Shown here: in pieces, positions 8,683 through 18,534 of the stretch
Layout of the letters: every line of letters starts with the position of its first letter
Position numbering within the stretch: the stretch's first letter is position 1
Assembly (NCBI GenBank): GCA_963836605.1
Contig: CAWIKB010000011.1
Location: 62,001-126,000, forward strand
From: Bog-473 sp963836605
GTDB taxonomy: Bacteria; Actinomycetota; Acidimicrobiia; Acidimicrobiales; RAAP-2
DNA length: 64,000 bases
Direction: 5' to 3'
Translations under genes and position numbers: made by a program
The notes under the pieces: generated by a model
Databases searched by the model: none
What the model was told of the DNA's origin: nothing
The model's input: only the letters and a program-made list of their open reading frames with translations

Positions 8683-11600
8683 CGGCGCGCCGCAACAAGT
8701 CGGCCTGCTCCAATTGATGGAGCGCGGCACTGCCGATGGCGGGACTGGCTGATTCGTTCCGACTGATGTGACACAGCGCCAGGCGTTCAGGCAACAGCGC
8801 GTGGAGCCGGGCGTGGACGAAGGACCAGGCCCCCATGTTCTCGGGCTCCTCCTGCAACCACACGACCTCCTCGGCCTGCGGGTAGTGCGCGAAGGCCGCC
8901 TCGAGGCGCGCCGCCGGCCACGGGTAGAGCTGTTCGACCCGGACAATGGCCACCGAGGCGGCCTCCGCCGGTTGGTCCACTGCCAGCTGTTGGCGACGTT
9001 GGTAGGCCTCATGGGCGATCTTCCCGCTGCACAGCACGATGCGACGGATCCGCGTGGCGTCGTCCACGTCGGCGTCGTCGAGCACCGGCTCGAACGACCC
9101 CTCCTCGAGATCTTCGAAGCGCGACCGCGAGAAATGGGCCCGCAGCATCGATTTGGGCGTCACGACAATCAACGGTCGCTTCGGTGTCCGCAGCGCCTGG
9201 GAGCGCAACAGGTGAAAGTACTGGCCCGCCGTCGACGGCAGGACGACCCGCATGTTGTCCCGGGCGCACAGGGCGAGAAAACGTTCGAAACGAGACGACG
9301 AGTGTTCCGGACCCTGGCCTTCATAGCCGTGCGGGAGCAGCATGACCAGACCGGCGTGCTGACCCCACTTGACCTCGGCCGGCGCCAGGAAATTGTCAAT
9401 GATGATCTGCGCGCCGTTGACGAAGTCACCGAACTGAGCTTCCCAGAGCACCAGCGCCTCCGGCGCCTCCACCGAGTAGCCGTACTCGAACCCCACCGCG
9501 GCGTACTCCGACAGAAGCGAGTCGCGTGCGGTGAAGCTGCCCACGACACCCTCGCCGGGCAGGTCCGCGTCGACTCGCTGCAAGCCTTCGCTGATGTGGG
9601 CCAGCGGGATGTACTCCTCGCCGTCGGCGTAGTCCACCAAAACGGCGTGACGGTGGCTGAACGTGCCACGGCGGGTGTCCTGCCCGGTCAAGCGGACATT
9701 GACACCGGCGTACAGCAGCGAGCCCATGGCCAGCGCCTCCGCTAGGGCCCAGTCGACCTGGCCGGCGGCCACCAGTTCGTCTCGCTGGGAGAATTGGCGT
9801 TCGAGCTTGGGGTGCACGGTGAAGCCATCCGGGACGGTACGGATCGACACCGCCAACGCCCGCAGCACGTCGCCCGCCACCCCGGTCTGCTCGGGCGGCG
9901 CCTCGGCCGGGGCGTCGGGCTCCGGGAGGTGATCGGGCACCAGCGAGGGTTCGCCCCGCACTTCGTCGAGGACGGTCTGCAGTCGTGCATTGAAATCATC
10001 GAGGGCTGATTCGGCGTCCTCGAGGGTGAGGTCACCCCGTCGAACCAGCGTCTCGGTGTACAACTTGCGCACCGATCTCTTGGCCTCGATGCGCTGGTAC
10101 ATCAACGGTTGGGTGTAGCTCGGGTCGTCACCCTCGTTGTGGCCGTGCTTGCGGTAGCACACCAAGTCGATGACCACGTCCTTGTGAAAGGTCTGCCGGA
10201 ACGAAAAGGCGAGTCGAGCCGCCCGCACGCAGGCCTCGGGATCGTCCCCGTTCACGTGGAAGATCGGAGCTTGGACCATCTTGGCCACGTCGGTCGGGTA
10301 GACCGAGGTCCGGGCCGAGGCCGGGGCGGTGGTGAATCCCAGTTGATTGTTGATCACCACATGGACCGTGCCGCCGGTGCGGTAGCCCGAGAGCCCGGAG
10401 AGATTGAGGGTTTCGGCCACCACCCCCTGTCCGGCGAACGCCGCGTCGCCGTGGACCAGCACCGTCATACACGGAAAGCCGTAGGTGCCTTCGCCCGAGG
10501 CTCGAGGTGTCCCGTCGGTGGGCGGCGACAGGCGATCCTGCTTGGCCCGGGTCATGCCCTCGACCACCGGATCGACCGCTTCGAGATGCGAGGGGTTGGA
10601 TGCCAGCGTGATGGGGAGCTCCTCACCGGCGCTTCCCAGGAATGTCCCGCGGGCCCCCTTGTGGTACTTCACGTCTCCTGATCCCTGTACTGATTCGGGA
10701 TCGAGATTGCCCTCGAATTCCTCAAAGATCTCCCGGTACGACTTGCCCACGATGTTGGCCAACACATTCAGCCGACCGCGGTGCGACATGCCCATCACGA
10801 CTTCAGCCACACCGGATCCGGCTGCCGAGTCGAGCAGCGTGTCCAGCAGGACGATGGTTGATTCGGCTCCCTCCAGCCCGAAACGCTTCTGTCCGACGTA
10901 GCGGGTGTGGAGAAAACGCTCGAATACTTCGGCCGCGTTGAGCCGCTCGAGAATGTGGCGCTGCTCTTCTCCGTTGAGTGTGCCCGGTTGGCCCTCGACG
11001 TGTTGCTGAATCCAGCGCTTTTGCTCGGGATCCTGCATGTGCATGTACTCGATGCCCAGAGTGCGGCAGTAGGCGTCTCGCAGGACGTGGAGGATCTCAT
11101 CGAGCGTGGTCACGTCGCGGCCGGCCAGTCCGTCGGCCACGAACGACCGGGGCAGGTCCCAGATGGTGAGCCCGTAGGTGAGGGGGTCGAGTTCAGGATG
11201 AATGTGCGGGGGCTCGGCGTCGAGCGGATCGAGGTGGGCGATCAAGTGCCCCCGGACCCGGTACATGTTGATCAGCGTCTGCACATGCACCTGCTTGATC
11301 AGGCGCTGATGCTCGCCCTCTTCGGTGCCTCCGCCCGCATTGTCGTCCTTCCGCCATCGCACCGGCTCATAGGGCACCCCCATCGACTCGAAGAGGGAGT
11401 CGTAGAAGCCGTCGGCGCCGGTCAGGAGCTCGGCCACCCGGCCGAGGAAGATGCCGGACTCCGCGCCCTGGATGATCCGGTGGTCGTAGGTCGAGGTCAG
11501 CGTGACCACCTTGCCCAGCCCCAATTGGGCCAGCACGCGCGGGTCGGCCGCCTCGAAGCCGGCCGGGAATCCGAGTGCGCCGACGCCGATGATGGCGCCC

Positions 11601-12376
11601 TGCCCCGGCATGAGCCGGGGCACGGACTGCACCGTACCCAGCGTGCCCGGATTGGTCAGCGTCACCGTGGTGCCGGCGAAGTCGTCGGGCGAGACCGACC
11701 GCGCATGGATCTTGCGGATGAGGTCCTCGTAGGCCATGACGAACGACCGGAAGTCGAGCGTGTCAGCCTCGCGGATGCACGGCACCAACAGCGTGCGCGT
11801 CCCGTCGCTCTTCTCCTGGTCGACGGCCAGGCCGAGACCGACGTGCTTGTGGTGGATGACGCCGGGCTTTCCGGCATCGCCCGCGTGCTCGACGAAGGAA
11901 GCGTTCAGGGCCGGGACGTCATGAAGGGCCCGGACCACGGCATAGCCGATGAGATGGGTGAAGCTGACCTTGGCCCCGGTGGTTCGGGCCAACTGGTTGT
12001 TGAGGACCTGGCGATTCACTTCGAGCAGGCGAGCCGGCACGCTGCGCACGCTGGTCGCCGTGGGCACGGCCAGGCTGGCCTCCATATTGGCCACGATCCG
12101 CGAGGCCGCCCCTCTGAGCACCGTTGCCTCTTGGGCGGCCGTCCCGGCCGGCGGGGCCGTGGCGGGTGCTACCCCTGGTGCTACCCCCGGAGTGGCAGGC
12201 GAGGCCGGGGCGGTCGGGGAGGGCGGTGCGGGCACCGGAGCTGGTCGATAGTCGGCGAAAAACTCCCTCCAACTCTCGCTGACCGAGGTCGGATCGACCA
12301 GAAAGCGGTCGAACATGTCGTCAACCAGCCATGCGTTGGGCCCGAACGAGCCGGTCGTGGCGTCTGGTGGCGACAT
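8675..12376 (-). CDS. kgd: Multifunctional 2-oxoglutarate decarboxylase/dehydrogenase E1 with E2-like succinyltransferase domain
   Basis: 1233 residues, the size and domain order of the actinobacterial fused enzyme (mycobacterial Kgd, corynebacterial OdhA). A short N-terminal segment (LVDDMFDRFL) is followed by a Pro/Ala-rich linker with no lipoyl domain. An E2 catalytic domain comes next (HHKHVGLGLAVDQEKSDG, TLTNPGTLGTVQSVPRLM), then the ThDP-binding E1 domain (GMSHRGRLNVLANIVG, HGDAAFAGQGVVAETLNL, NNQLGFTTAPASA) and the transketolase-like C-terminus (LLPHGYEGQGPEHSS). It feeds the TCA cycle with succinyl-CoA or succinic semialdehyde. A TAGGGT hexamer 6 nt before the ATG suggests a leaderless mRNA. 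The NYN-S1 gene overlaps its 3' end. Confidence 0.97.
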   Translation of the reverse strand: MSPPDATTGSFGPNAWLVDDMFDRFLVDPTSVSESWREFFADYRPAPVPAPPSPTAPASPATPGVAPGVAPATAPPAGTAAQEATVLRGAASRIVANMEASLAVPTATSVRSVPARLLEVNRQVLNNQLARTTGAKVSFTHLIGYAVVRALHDVPALNASFVEHAGDAGKPGVIHHKHVGLGLAVDQEKSDGTRTLLVPCIREADTLDFRSFVMAYEDLIRKIHARSVSPDDFAGTTVTLTNPGTLGTVQSVPRLMPGQGAIIGVGALGFPAGFEAADPRVLAQLGLGKVVTLTSTYDHRIIQGAESGIFLGRVAELLTGADGFYDSLFESMGVPYEPVRWRKDDNAGGGTEEGEHQRLIKQVHVQTLINMYRVRGHLIAHLDPLDAEPPHIHPELDPLTYGLTIWDLPRSFVADGLAGRDVTTLDEILHVLRDAYCRTLGIEYMHMQDPEQKRWIQQHVEGQPGTLNGEEQRHILERLNAAEVFERFLHTRYVGQKRFGLEGAESTIVLLDTLLDSAAGSGVAEVVMGMSHRGRLNVLANIVGKSYREIFEEFEGNLDPESVQGSGDVKYHKGARGTFLGSAGEELPITLASNPSHLEAVDPVVEGMTRAKQDRLSPPTDGTPRASGEGTYGFPCMTVLVHGDAAFAGQGVVAETLNLSGLSGYRTGGTVHVVINNQLGFTTAPASARTSVYPTDVAKMVQAPIFHVNGDDPEACVRAARLAFSFRQTFHKDVVIDLVCYRKHGHNEGDDPSYTQPLMYQRIEAKRSVRKLYTETLVRRGDLTLEDAESALDDFNARLQTVLDEVRGEPSLVPDHLPEPDAPAEAPPEQTGVAGDVLRALAVSIRTVPDGFTVHPKLERQFSQRDELVAAGQVDWALAEALAMGSLLYAGVNVRLTGQDTRRGTFSHRHAVLVDYADGEEYIPLAHISEGLQRVDADLPGEGVVGSFTARDSLLSEYAAVGFEYGYSVEAPEALVLWEAQFGDFVNGAQIIIDNFLAPAEVKWGQHAGLVMLLPHGYEGQGPEHSSSRFERFLALCARDNMRVVLPSTAGQYFHLLRSQALRTPKRPLIVVTPKSMLRAHFSRSRFEDLEEGSFEPVLDDADVDDATRIRRIVLCSGKIAHEAYQRRQQLAVDQPAEAASVAIVRVEQLYPWPAARLEAAFAHYPQAEEVVWLQEEPENMGAWSFVHARLHALLPERLALCHISRNESASPAIGSAALHQLEQADLLRRAVG

Positions 12377-12382
12377 GAACCC

Positions 12383-12388
12383 ACCCTA
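12383..12388 (-). promoter_or_regulatory. Putative -10 hexamer (leaderless) for kgd
   Basis: Read on the minus strand this is TAGGGT with 6 nt between it and ATG 12376. No ribosome-binding site is present. On the opposite strand TAGCGT at 12421-12426 sits 10 nt before the divergent hydrolase ATG, so the 60-bp gap appears to hold two back-to-back promoters. Confidence 0.55.
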
Positions 12389-12436
12389 CCGGGGGCGCTC
12401 AGGCACCCGGGGCGAGGCGATAGCGTCACGCCGGCC

Positions 12437-13225
12437 ATGGACTATCCCGCCGGACTCCACGTCATCGAGCGGCCGGCGGCGGTCCGACCCGCACCGACGG
12501 TCGTCCTCGTCCACGGGTCGCTCGACCGCGCCGAGAGCTTCCGCCGGGTCATGCGCCGGATGCCCGACACCGACATCGTGGCGTATGACCGCCGCGGCTA
12601 CCAGGACTCACGGGGGGCGGGGGTGGCCGACCTGGGCCGCCATATGGCCGATCTGATCGACATAGCCACCGAGCTCCGCTCCCGGGGACGGTCCACCTTG
12701 TCGGCGGTGGGCCACAGCCTGGGCGGCGATGTCGTCGTCGGCGCCGCACTGGCCGACCCGAAGGTGTTCGACTCGATCGGCGCGTTCGAGCCACCCATGC
12801 CCTGGCTCGGGTTCCGCCCGGGCCGGAGTTCGGGTCGACCACCGGGCTGGACGCCCCTGGCCGAGGACCCCGGCGAAGAGGCCGAACGGTTCTTCAGCCG
12901 GATGGTCAGCCCCTCAGCCTGGGAGCGTCTCTCCGACGAGGGACGCTCGACTCGCCGGGCCGACGGGCCGGCGCTGGTGGCTGACCTGACCGGCATGCGC
13001 GGGAAGCAGCCGTTCGATGTGGGCGCGTTGACCGTGCCGGCCGTCTTCGGCATGGGCGGGGAGGCCAGCCAGGCCCATCACCGCACGGCCGTGACCTGGC
13101 TGGGCTCCCACGTGCCGGGGGCCGAATCGTTCGAGATCGAGGGTGCCCAACACGGAGCCCACCTCTCGCACCCCGATCACTTCGCCGTCTTCGTACGGCG
13201 GGTGATCGAGCGAGCGACTCATTGA
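12437..13225 (+). CDS. Alpha/beta-hydrolase
   Basis: 262 residues. The oxyanion strand VVLVHGSLDRAESFRRV, the YDRRGYQDS segment and the nucleophile elbow GHSLGG (Ser94) place it in the alpha/beta-hydrolase fold. A late His lies in GAQHGAHLSHP near residue 245. The substrate cannot be predicted. It is divergent from kgd and preceded by a TAGCGT hexamer, with little or no untranslated leader. Confidence 0.85.
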   Translation: MDYPAGLHVIERPAAVRPAPTVVLVHGSLDRAESFRRVMRRMPDTDIVAYDRRGYQDSRGAGVADLGRHMADLIDIATELRSRGRSTLSAVGHSLGGDVVVGAALADPKVFDSIGAFEPPMPWLGFRPGRSSGRPPGWTPLAEDPGEEAERFFSRMVSPSAWERLSDEGRSTRRADGPALVADLTGMRGKQPFDVGALTVPAVFGMGGEASQAHHRTAVTWLGSHVPGAESFEIEGAQHGAHLSHPDHFAVFVRRVIERATH

Positions 13226-13295
13226 ATGCGCGAAGGCGATCCCAACTTCAAGAATTCAAGGAGGGGAGACGGCCCAAATTCAAGCCGGCCCGAAT

Positions 13296-14270
13296 TCACG
13301 TCGGGGAGAACGGGGGAAGGCCGCTTTCGGAAACGTTTTGCTCGACCTCGACCGCACCGTCGTCGTCTCCGAAGTGCTTCACCCGGCGCGACAGCAGCTG
13401 TTCGTACTCGGCGCCCTTGCCTTCGCCCTTGAGCCCGGTGACCAGCGGTGAGTTGGACAAGAAGACGGCACCCATGAACATCACGAGCAGTGAGATCGCC
13501 TCGAGGGGACCCCAGGGATTCGAGGTTCGCAGGCTGTCCCCGTAGAGGGCGATGCCGATCAGGATGCTGGCCAACGGATCGACCAGGACCAGGGTTGATT
13601 GCGAGGCCGCCAGCGGTCCGGCGTGGAAGGCATTCTGGGTCAGGAAGAGGCCGGCCAGCCCGAAGACGATGACACCGTAGGTCTGCCAGTGCACGAGGAG
13701 GCTGGCCCAGTCCCGAGCGGCATAGTCGCTCACCACCTTGATCAAGGCGGCGGTGAACGCGAAGGCGACAGCGCCGGCCGTGCCGAACATGGCCGCCTTC
13801 CACCAGCGGGGACCCCAGCGGGTCGCCACCACGGTCAGCACAATGGCAATGACCGCGATCCCTCCGACCACGATCCATTCCAGGGTATTGGGGACCTGGT
13901 CCCCCCCACCCGGATCGGCGAAGACCAGGAAGCCCGAGAGCCCGAACGCGATGGCCGAGGCTCCGACCCATTCTCGGAGCGTGATCTGGTAGCGGAAGTA
14001 GGTCCCAAGAATGAAAACGAGAAACAGCAGCTCCATGGTCAATATCGGCTGGACCACCGAGAGTCGACCCACATGCAGGGCAAACGACTGGAAGAGGAAG
14101 GAGCAGATCATGATGAAGAAGCCCAGGAGCCAGATGCCCCGTTTGATGGCATGGGTCATCAGGCTGAGGGTCATGGTCGACTCCTCGGGAGCGTCCTCGA
14201 CGCCCATGCGCTGGAACACGCTGGTGAGCGCGTTGGCAAGTGCCGCGGCAAGAGCAAGGACGTAGACCAT
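13296..14270 (-). CDS. DMT-superfamily (EamA-like) membrane transporter
   Basis: 324 residues with about nine or ten hydrophobic segments, starting MVYVLALAAALANALTSVFQ, and two related halves, as in the drug/metabolite transporter superfamily. The polar tail after residue 280 ends in an acidic then Pro-rich segment and should be cytoplasmic. Substrate unknown. Transcribed divergently from the ABC importer across a 290-bp AT-richer region. It converges with the hydrolase gene; the 70-bp gap contains repeated AATTCAAG words but no clear terminator. Confidence 0.82.
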   Translation of the reverse strand: MVYVLALAAALANALTSVFQRMGVEDAPEESTMTLSLMTHAIKRGIWLLGFFIMICSFLFQSFALHVGRLSVVQPILTMELLFLVFILGTYFRYQITLREWVGASAIAFGLSGFLVFADPGGGDQVPNTLEWIVVGGIAVIAIVLTVVATRWGPRWWKAAMFGTAGAVAFAFTAALIKVVSDYAARDWASLLVHWQTYGVIVFGLAGLFLTQNAFHAGPLAASQSTLVLVDPLASILIGIALYGDSLRTSNPWGPLEAISLLVMFMGAVFLSNSPLVTGLKGEGKGAEYEQLLSRRVKHFGDDDGAVEVEQNVSESGLPPFSPT

Positions 14271-14561
14271 CGACTCAATTGCAGTTTATCTGCGAATTTT
14301 ATCGTTCACGCAGCCCGTACACAGCTGGCACTCAGCTCACGCAATTGGACGTCTGGAGGTCCATTCACGCAGGAATCATGTGGAGAGGGTGAAAAGACAC
14401 CGTTACAGCTCGTTGAAACGGGAGATGCCGACGAAAAATTGCAACTTCTTTGGGCAATTTATGTGGCAGTTGCGTTACGTTTACGGAATCTTCGGGCACA
14501 AAGAAGACATGAGGTCGGATTCCAGGTCGTCACCCGGGCGGCCAAATAGCAAGGGAGTGCT
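14271..14561. promoter_or_regulatory. AT-richer divergent promoter region with three TCACGCA direct repeats
   Basis: This is the lowest-G+C stretch nearby and separates the DMT gene from the peptide importer. TCACGCA occurs at 14306-14312, 14337-14343 and 14365-14371, about three helical turns apart on the same face of the DNA, consistent with binding by a regulator. An imperfect inverted repeat TGGAC-N8-GTCCA (about 14346-14363) overlaps them. AGGGAG sits 7 nt before ATG 14562. No -35/-10 pair is clear enough to name. Confidence 0.4.
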
Positions 14562-16460
14562 ATGGGACTCAAGGGACTTGTGAAGCGGTTGGTGTGGATC
14601 GCCATGGCAGTCGGAGCAATGACTGCGGGGCTCTTCGTGGCGGCGCCAGTGACGTCCAGCGGGGCGGCCACAACCCCGAGCACGGTCACCTGGGCCGAGC
14701 AGCCTCAGACGGCCCCCAACTACATCTTCCCGTTCATGAGCCTCGCCTTCTTCAGCGTGTCGAACATCAGCGAATTCCAGTACATCATGTACCGGCCCCT
14801 CTACTGGTTCGGATCCGGCGCGACCCCGAACCTGAACCTCGGTCTCTCGTTGGCCCAGGAGCCCGCGTACTCCAACAACAACACCACGGTGACCATCAAT
14901 CTCAACAACTACAAGTGGTCGAACGGCGAGACCGTCACCGCCCAGGACGTGGTGTTCTTCCTCAACATGTTGCACGCCCAGAAGAAGAACTGGGCGGCCT
15001 ACGCCCCCGGTGGCGCCAGCATCCCGGACTCCATCCAGAGCGTGACCATCAACAGCCCCACCCAGCTCACCCTGCAGCTGACGACCTCGTTCAACGACAA
15101 GTGGTTCACCTACAACCAGCTGGGGCAGATCACGCCCTTCCCCGTCGCCTGGGACAAGACGTCCACCGGCGGGGCCGCCGGCTCGGGTGGCTGCTCTGCT
15201 GCGGCCTACGGCACCGCCGACGCCGCGTGCACCAGCGTCTACAACTTCCTGTCCACTGAGGCCGGCTACAACCCGGCCAACCCGAAGAAGGCCAACAACG
15301 CCCTGCCCACCTACGCCACCAACCCCCTGTGGCAAGTGGTCGACGGGCCGTACCACCTGACCCACTTCGACGCTACGGGCAACGTCAGCATGGCCATCAA
15401 CCCGAGCTACTCGGGCCCGGTGAAGCCCACCATCGCGACGTTCAAGGAGCTTCCGTTCACCACGGGCACGGCCGAGTACAACGCCCTGGTCGGGGGCCAA
15501 GTGAACTACGGCTACCTGCCCACCGAGGACATCACGGCCAACACCCCGTCGATTGCCACCACCGGACCGAACAACCCGAGGCTCAAGGGCAAGTTCACCC
15601 TGGCCCCGCTCTACAGCTGGGCCATCAACTACTTCCCCTACAACTTCAACTCGAGTGCCGACGGCGGCAACGCCGGCAAGATCTTCCAGCAGCTCTACTT
15701 CCGCCAGGCCGTGCAGTACCTGGTCGACCAGCCGGCCTACATAAAGAGCTTCGGGCATGGCTACGGCGTCGGGACCTACGGCCCGGTACCGAGCGAACCG
15801 TCGAATTCCTACGCCTCGACCTTCGAGAAGTCCAACCCCTATCCCTACAACCCCTCGAAAGCCAAGAGCCTTCTGTCCAGCCACGGGTGGAGCGTCGTCC
15901 CCGGGGGCACCGACACGTGCCAGCGACCGGGTACGGCAGCCAACCAGTGCGGCAGCGGGATTCCCAAGGGAGCCAAGCTGGCCTTCACCCTGCAGTACGC
16001 AGGCGGCGTCGCGGTGATCACCAACACGATGAACGCCGAGAAGGCGAGCTGGTCCTCGGCCGGCATCAACATGAAACTCACCTCGGGCACCTTCGACTCC
16101 GTCATCGGCACCGCCGTCCCGTGCAGCGGCAAGAGCTGCACCTGGGCGCTCGAGAACTGGGGAGCCGGCTGGATCTTCTCACCCGACTACTACCCGTCGG
16201 GCGAGGAGATCTTCCAGACGGGCGCCGGTTCCAACTCGGGGAACTACTCGGACCCGACCAACGACGCCAATATCAAGGCCAGCAACTACCAGACCGTGAC
16301 CCTGGACACCTACGAGAACTACCTGGCCCAGCAGCTGCCGGTCGTGTTCCAGCCCAACTTCGCCAACCCGTACAACGAGATAGCGGCGAAGCTCAAGGGC
16401 GCAACACCGCTCAACGTGCTCCAAGCGCTCACGCCCGAGAACTGGACCTGGGCGAGTTGA
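14562..16460 (+). CDS. ABC transporter solute-binding protein, family 5 (peptide type)
   Basis: 632 residues. The N-terminus (MGLKGLVKRLVWIAMAVGAM) is a Sec signal peptide with cleavage probably near SSGAA; there is no lipobox Cys, which is unusual for a Gram-positive binding protein. The mature part has the family 5 (DppA/OppA) features: a PNYIFPF start, the YKWSNGETVTAQDVVFFLN segment and NPSYSGPVKPTIATFKE. These proteins capture oligopeptides or similar solutes. AGGGAG precedes the ATG. It is the first gene of the importer operon. The protein is unusually rich in Asn, Ser, Thr and Tyr. Confidence 0.9.
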   Translation: MGLKGLVKRLVWIAMAVGAMTAGLFVAAPVTSSGAATTPSTVTWAEQPQTAPNYIFPFMSLAFFSVSNISEFQYIMYRPLYWFGSGATPNLNLGLSLAQEPAYSNNNTTVTINLNNYKWSNGETVTAQDVVFFLNMLHAQKKNWAAYAPGGASIPDSIQSVTINSPTQLTLQLTTSFNDKWFTYNQLGQITPFPVAWDKTSTGGAAGSGGCSAAAYGTADAACTSVYNFLSTEAGYNPANPKKANNALPTYATNPLWQVVDGPYHLTHFDATGNVSMAINPSYSGPVKPTIATFKELPFTTGTAEYNALVGGQVNYGYLPTEDITANTPSIATTGPNNPRLKGKFTLAPLYSWAINYFPYNFNSSADGGNAGKIFQQLYFRQAVQYLVDQPAYIKSFGHGYGVGTYGPVPSEPSNSYASTFEKSNPYPYNPSKAKSLLSSHGWSVVPGGTDTCQRPGTAANQCGSGIPKGAKLAFTLQYAGGVAVITNTMNAEKASWSSAGINMKLTSGTFDSVIGTAVPCSGKSCTWALENWGAGWIFSPDYYPSGEEIFQTGAGSNSGNYSDPTNDANIKASNYQTVTLDTYENYLAQQLPVVFQPNFANPYNEIAAKLKGATPLNVLQALTPENWTWAS

Positions 16461-16514
16461 TCCGAGGCGACGGGGGTCCGGTCGGCCGTTGATCCCCGCC
16501 GCCGTGACGGCCTG

Positions 16515-16557
16515 GTCCCCTCCGCGGCGGCATGACACCGGCCGCACCGGAGGGGAC
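16515..16557 (+). promoter_or_regulatory. Stem-loop between binding protein and permease genes
   Basis: GTCCCCTCCG at 16515-16524 is exactly complementary to CGGAGGGGAC at 16548-16557, with further inner GC pairing. No T-run follows. In importer operons such hairpins commonly protect the binding-protein mRNA or cause partial termination, giving more binding protein than permease. That role is inferred. Confidence 0.6.
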
Positions 16558-16577
16558 AGCCGTCGGGTCGCATCGAC

Positions 16578-17537
16578 ATGACGGGCTTCATCTTTCGCCG
16601 GTTCCTGCAGGCGCTCGTCGTCATTCTCGGCGTCATCCTGATCGTCTTCGCGCTGAGCCAGTTCATCCCGGGGGGCGAGTGCCGGGCGGTCAACGGTCCC
16701 AAGGCAACGGCGACCTTCTGCGCCAACTGGAACAACCTGAACGGGTTCAGCCAGCCCCTGTGGGTGCAGTTCTGGCACTACATAGTGGGGCTGCCGCAAC
16801 TCAATCTGGGCTACTCGTACAAGCGCACCCAGCCGGTCTACGACGTCATCACGCAGTACCTGCCCAAGACCCTCGTCCTGGTCGGCACGGCCACGCTGTT
16901 GGCACTCGTCATTGCCATCCCGCTGGGGATCCTCCAGGTGGTCAAGCGCAACACACCGAGCGACTACGGGCTGACGGCCCTCTCCTTCATCTTCTACGCC
17001 ATGCCCCCGTTCCTGCTGGGGACACTGCTGATCATCTTCTTCTCGTTCGATCTCAACTGGCTGCCCTCTCAGCCACCGTCGGACGCTTCGGCCTGGGCTG
17101 TGTTCTCCGACCCCCGCGCCTTCATCATGCCCATGATCACGTTGTGCGCCATCACCATCGCGTCGTTCAGCCGCTACATGCGCTCCTCCATGATGGACGC
17201 CCTCACCGAGGACTACATCCGCACCGCCCGGGCCAAAGGGGCCAATCAGCGAGTGGTGCTCTATGGCCACGCCTTGCGCAATGCCCTCATCCCCATCCTC
17301 ACCCTGATCGGGCTGTCGCTCCCGGCCATCGTGAGCGGCGCGCTCATCACCGAGAACGTCTTCAACTACCCGGGCATGGGATACCTCACCGTCCAGGCGG
17401 CCCAGAACGACGACATCCCCCTGGTCCTCGGCACCACGCTCGTCATCACCATCGCCACCGTCTTCGGCTCGCTCCTGGCCGACATCCTCTACGCCGTGGC
17501 CGATCCACGCATCAGGTTCGGGAGCGCGACGGCATGA
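16578..17537 (+). CDS. ABC importer permease, DppB-like
   Basis: 319 residues with an N-terminal membrane anchor (FIFRRFLQALVVILGVIL), a periplasmic loop and five further membrane segments. The EAA-type coupling motif is in the segment TARAKGANQRVVLYGHALRN (about residues 217-236). This is the DppB/OppB half of a peptide-type importer. Its stop overlaps the start of the second permease by 4 nt. No strong ribosome site precedes ATG 16578. Confidence 0.92.
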   Translation: MTGFIFRRFLQALVVILGVILIVFALSQFIPGGECRAVNGPKATATFCANWNNLNGFSQPLWVQFWHYIVGLPQLNLGYSYKRTQPVYDVITQYLPKTLVLVGTATLLALVIAIPLGILQVVKRNTPSDYGLTALSFIFYAMPPFLLGTLLIIFFSFDLNWLPSQPPSDASAWAVFSDPRAFIMPMITLCAITIASFSRYMRSSMMDALTEDYIRTARAKGANQRVVLYGHALRNALIPILTLIGLSLPAIVSGALITENVFNYPGMGYLTVQAAQNDDIPLVLGTTLVITIATVFGSLLADILYAVADPRIRFGSATA

Positions 17538-18524
17538 CGGACGGATTCCGAGAGGACCCGGTGTTCGGCACCGACGCGGCGACCACTCCCCTCCCCATGG
17601 GTATGGGTCTGGGCGAGACCATCGCTCCCCTCGACCTGGCGCCCGAGGGCGGTGAGGCGGCTCAGGGCGGGGGCATGTTCGTCCAGATCGCCCGGGTCTT
17701 CGTCGAGAACAAACTGGCGGTGGTCGGTCTCGCCACCATTGTGCTCATGGTGCTGTTCTGCTTCGTGGGCCCGCACCTGTACCACACCGATCAGACCAAC
17801 CAGCAGGCCGTGCTCGGCACCACCGAAAACGGCGCGCCGGGCCAAGGTCACCCGCTCGGCACCGACGGCACCGGGTTCGACATCCTCGGGCGCCTCATGT
17901 ACGGGGGCCAGACATCGCTCATCGTCGGCTTCGCTTCCGCGCTGGTCGCCACCGTGGTGGGCGTCCTGTTCGGGGCAATCTCGGGCTTTTTCGGCGGATC
18001 CGTCGACGCGGTGATGATGCGCGTCGTCGACGTGCTCCTCTCCATCCCCATCCTCTTCCTCCTCATCGCCATGGTCACCATCTTCAGCTCCAGCGAGGGG
18101 CTGATCATCCTGGTCATCGCCTTCGTCAGCTGGCTGATCCCGGCCCGTCTCATCCGTGGGGAGACATTGACCCTGCCGCGTGCGTGAATACGTGCAAGCC
18201 GTGCGGGTCATGGGTGGCAGGGGTGGCCGAATCGTCGGTCGCCACATCATTCCCAACTCCATCGGCACCATCGTGGTCTTCGCCACCTTCCAAGTGGCCG
18301 ACTCCATTTTGCTGCTGGCCGCGCTCGGCTACCTCGGCTTCGGGATCCCGGCACCGGGAACGGACTGGGGCAGCATGCTCTCCGCCGGGGCGGACGCCGC
18401 CGGAAACGGTTGGTGGTGGGAGATCTACCCGGCCGGGATCTGCATCATCCTGGTGGTCGTGGCTTTCAACTTCGTCGGCGACGCCCTGCGCGATTCGCTG
18501 GAGGTCCGCCTCCAGAAACGCTGA
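17534..18524 (+). CDS. ABC importer permease, DppC-like (apparent frameshift)
   Basis: The first 217 codons run in one frame and contain the DppC features: a cytoplasmic N-terminus, the first membrane segment VGLATIVLMVLFCFVG, HPLGTDGTGFDILGRLMYGG, and a run to RGETLTLP. Then TGA appears at 18185. The conserved continuation REYVQAVRVMGGRGGRIV and the rest of the permease to 18524 lie in the +1 frame. Removing one C at 18176-18177 gives TLRVREYVQA, the family consensus. Either an insertion (sequence error or mutation) or, less likely, recoding. Without it the protein is about 329 residues, the normal length. Confidence 0.85.
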
Positions 18525-18534
18525 GCTGTCCGTG

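Noticed and set aside
10907..12436. N-terminal extension of the alpha/beta-hydrolase over 500 codons
   Set aside because: It lies opposite kgd and is not hydrolase-like; the real gene starts at 12437.
13226..13295. Rho-independent terminator between converging hydrolase and DMT genes
   Set aside because: Only imperfect AATTCAAG repeats are present; no stable stem followed by T residues.
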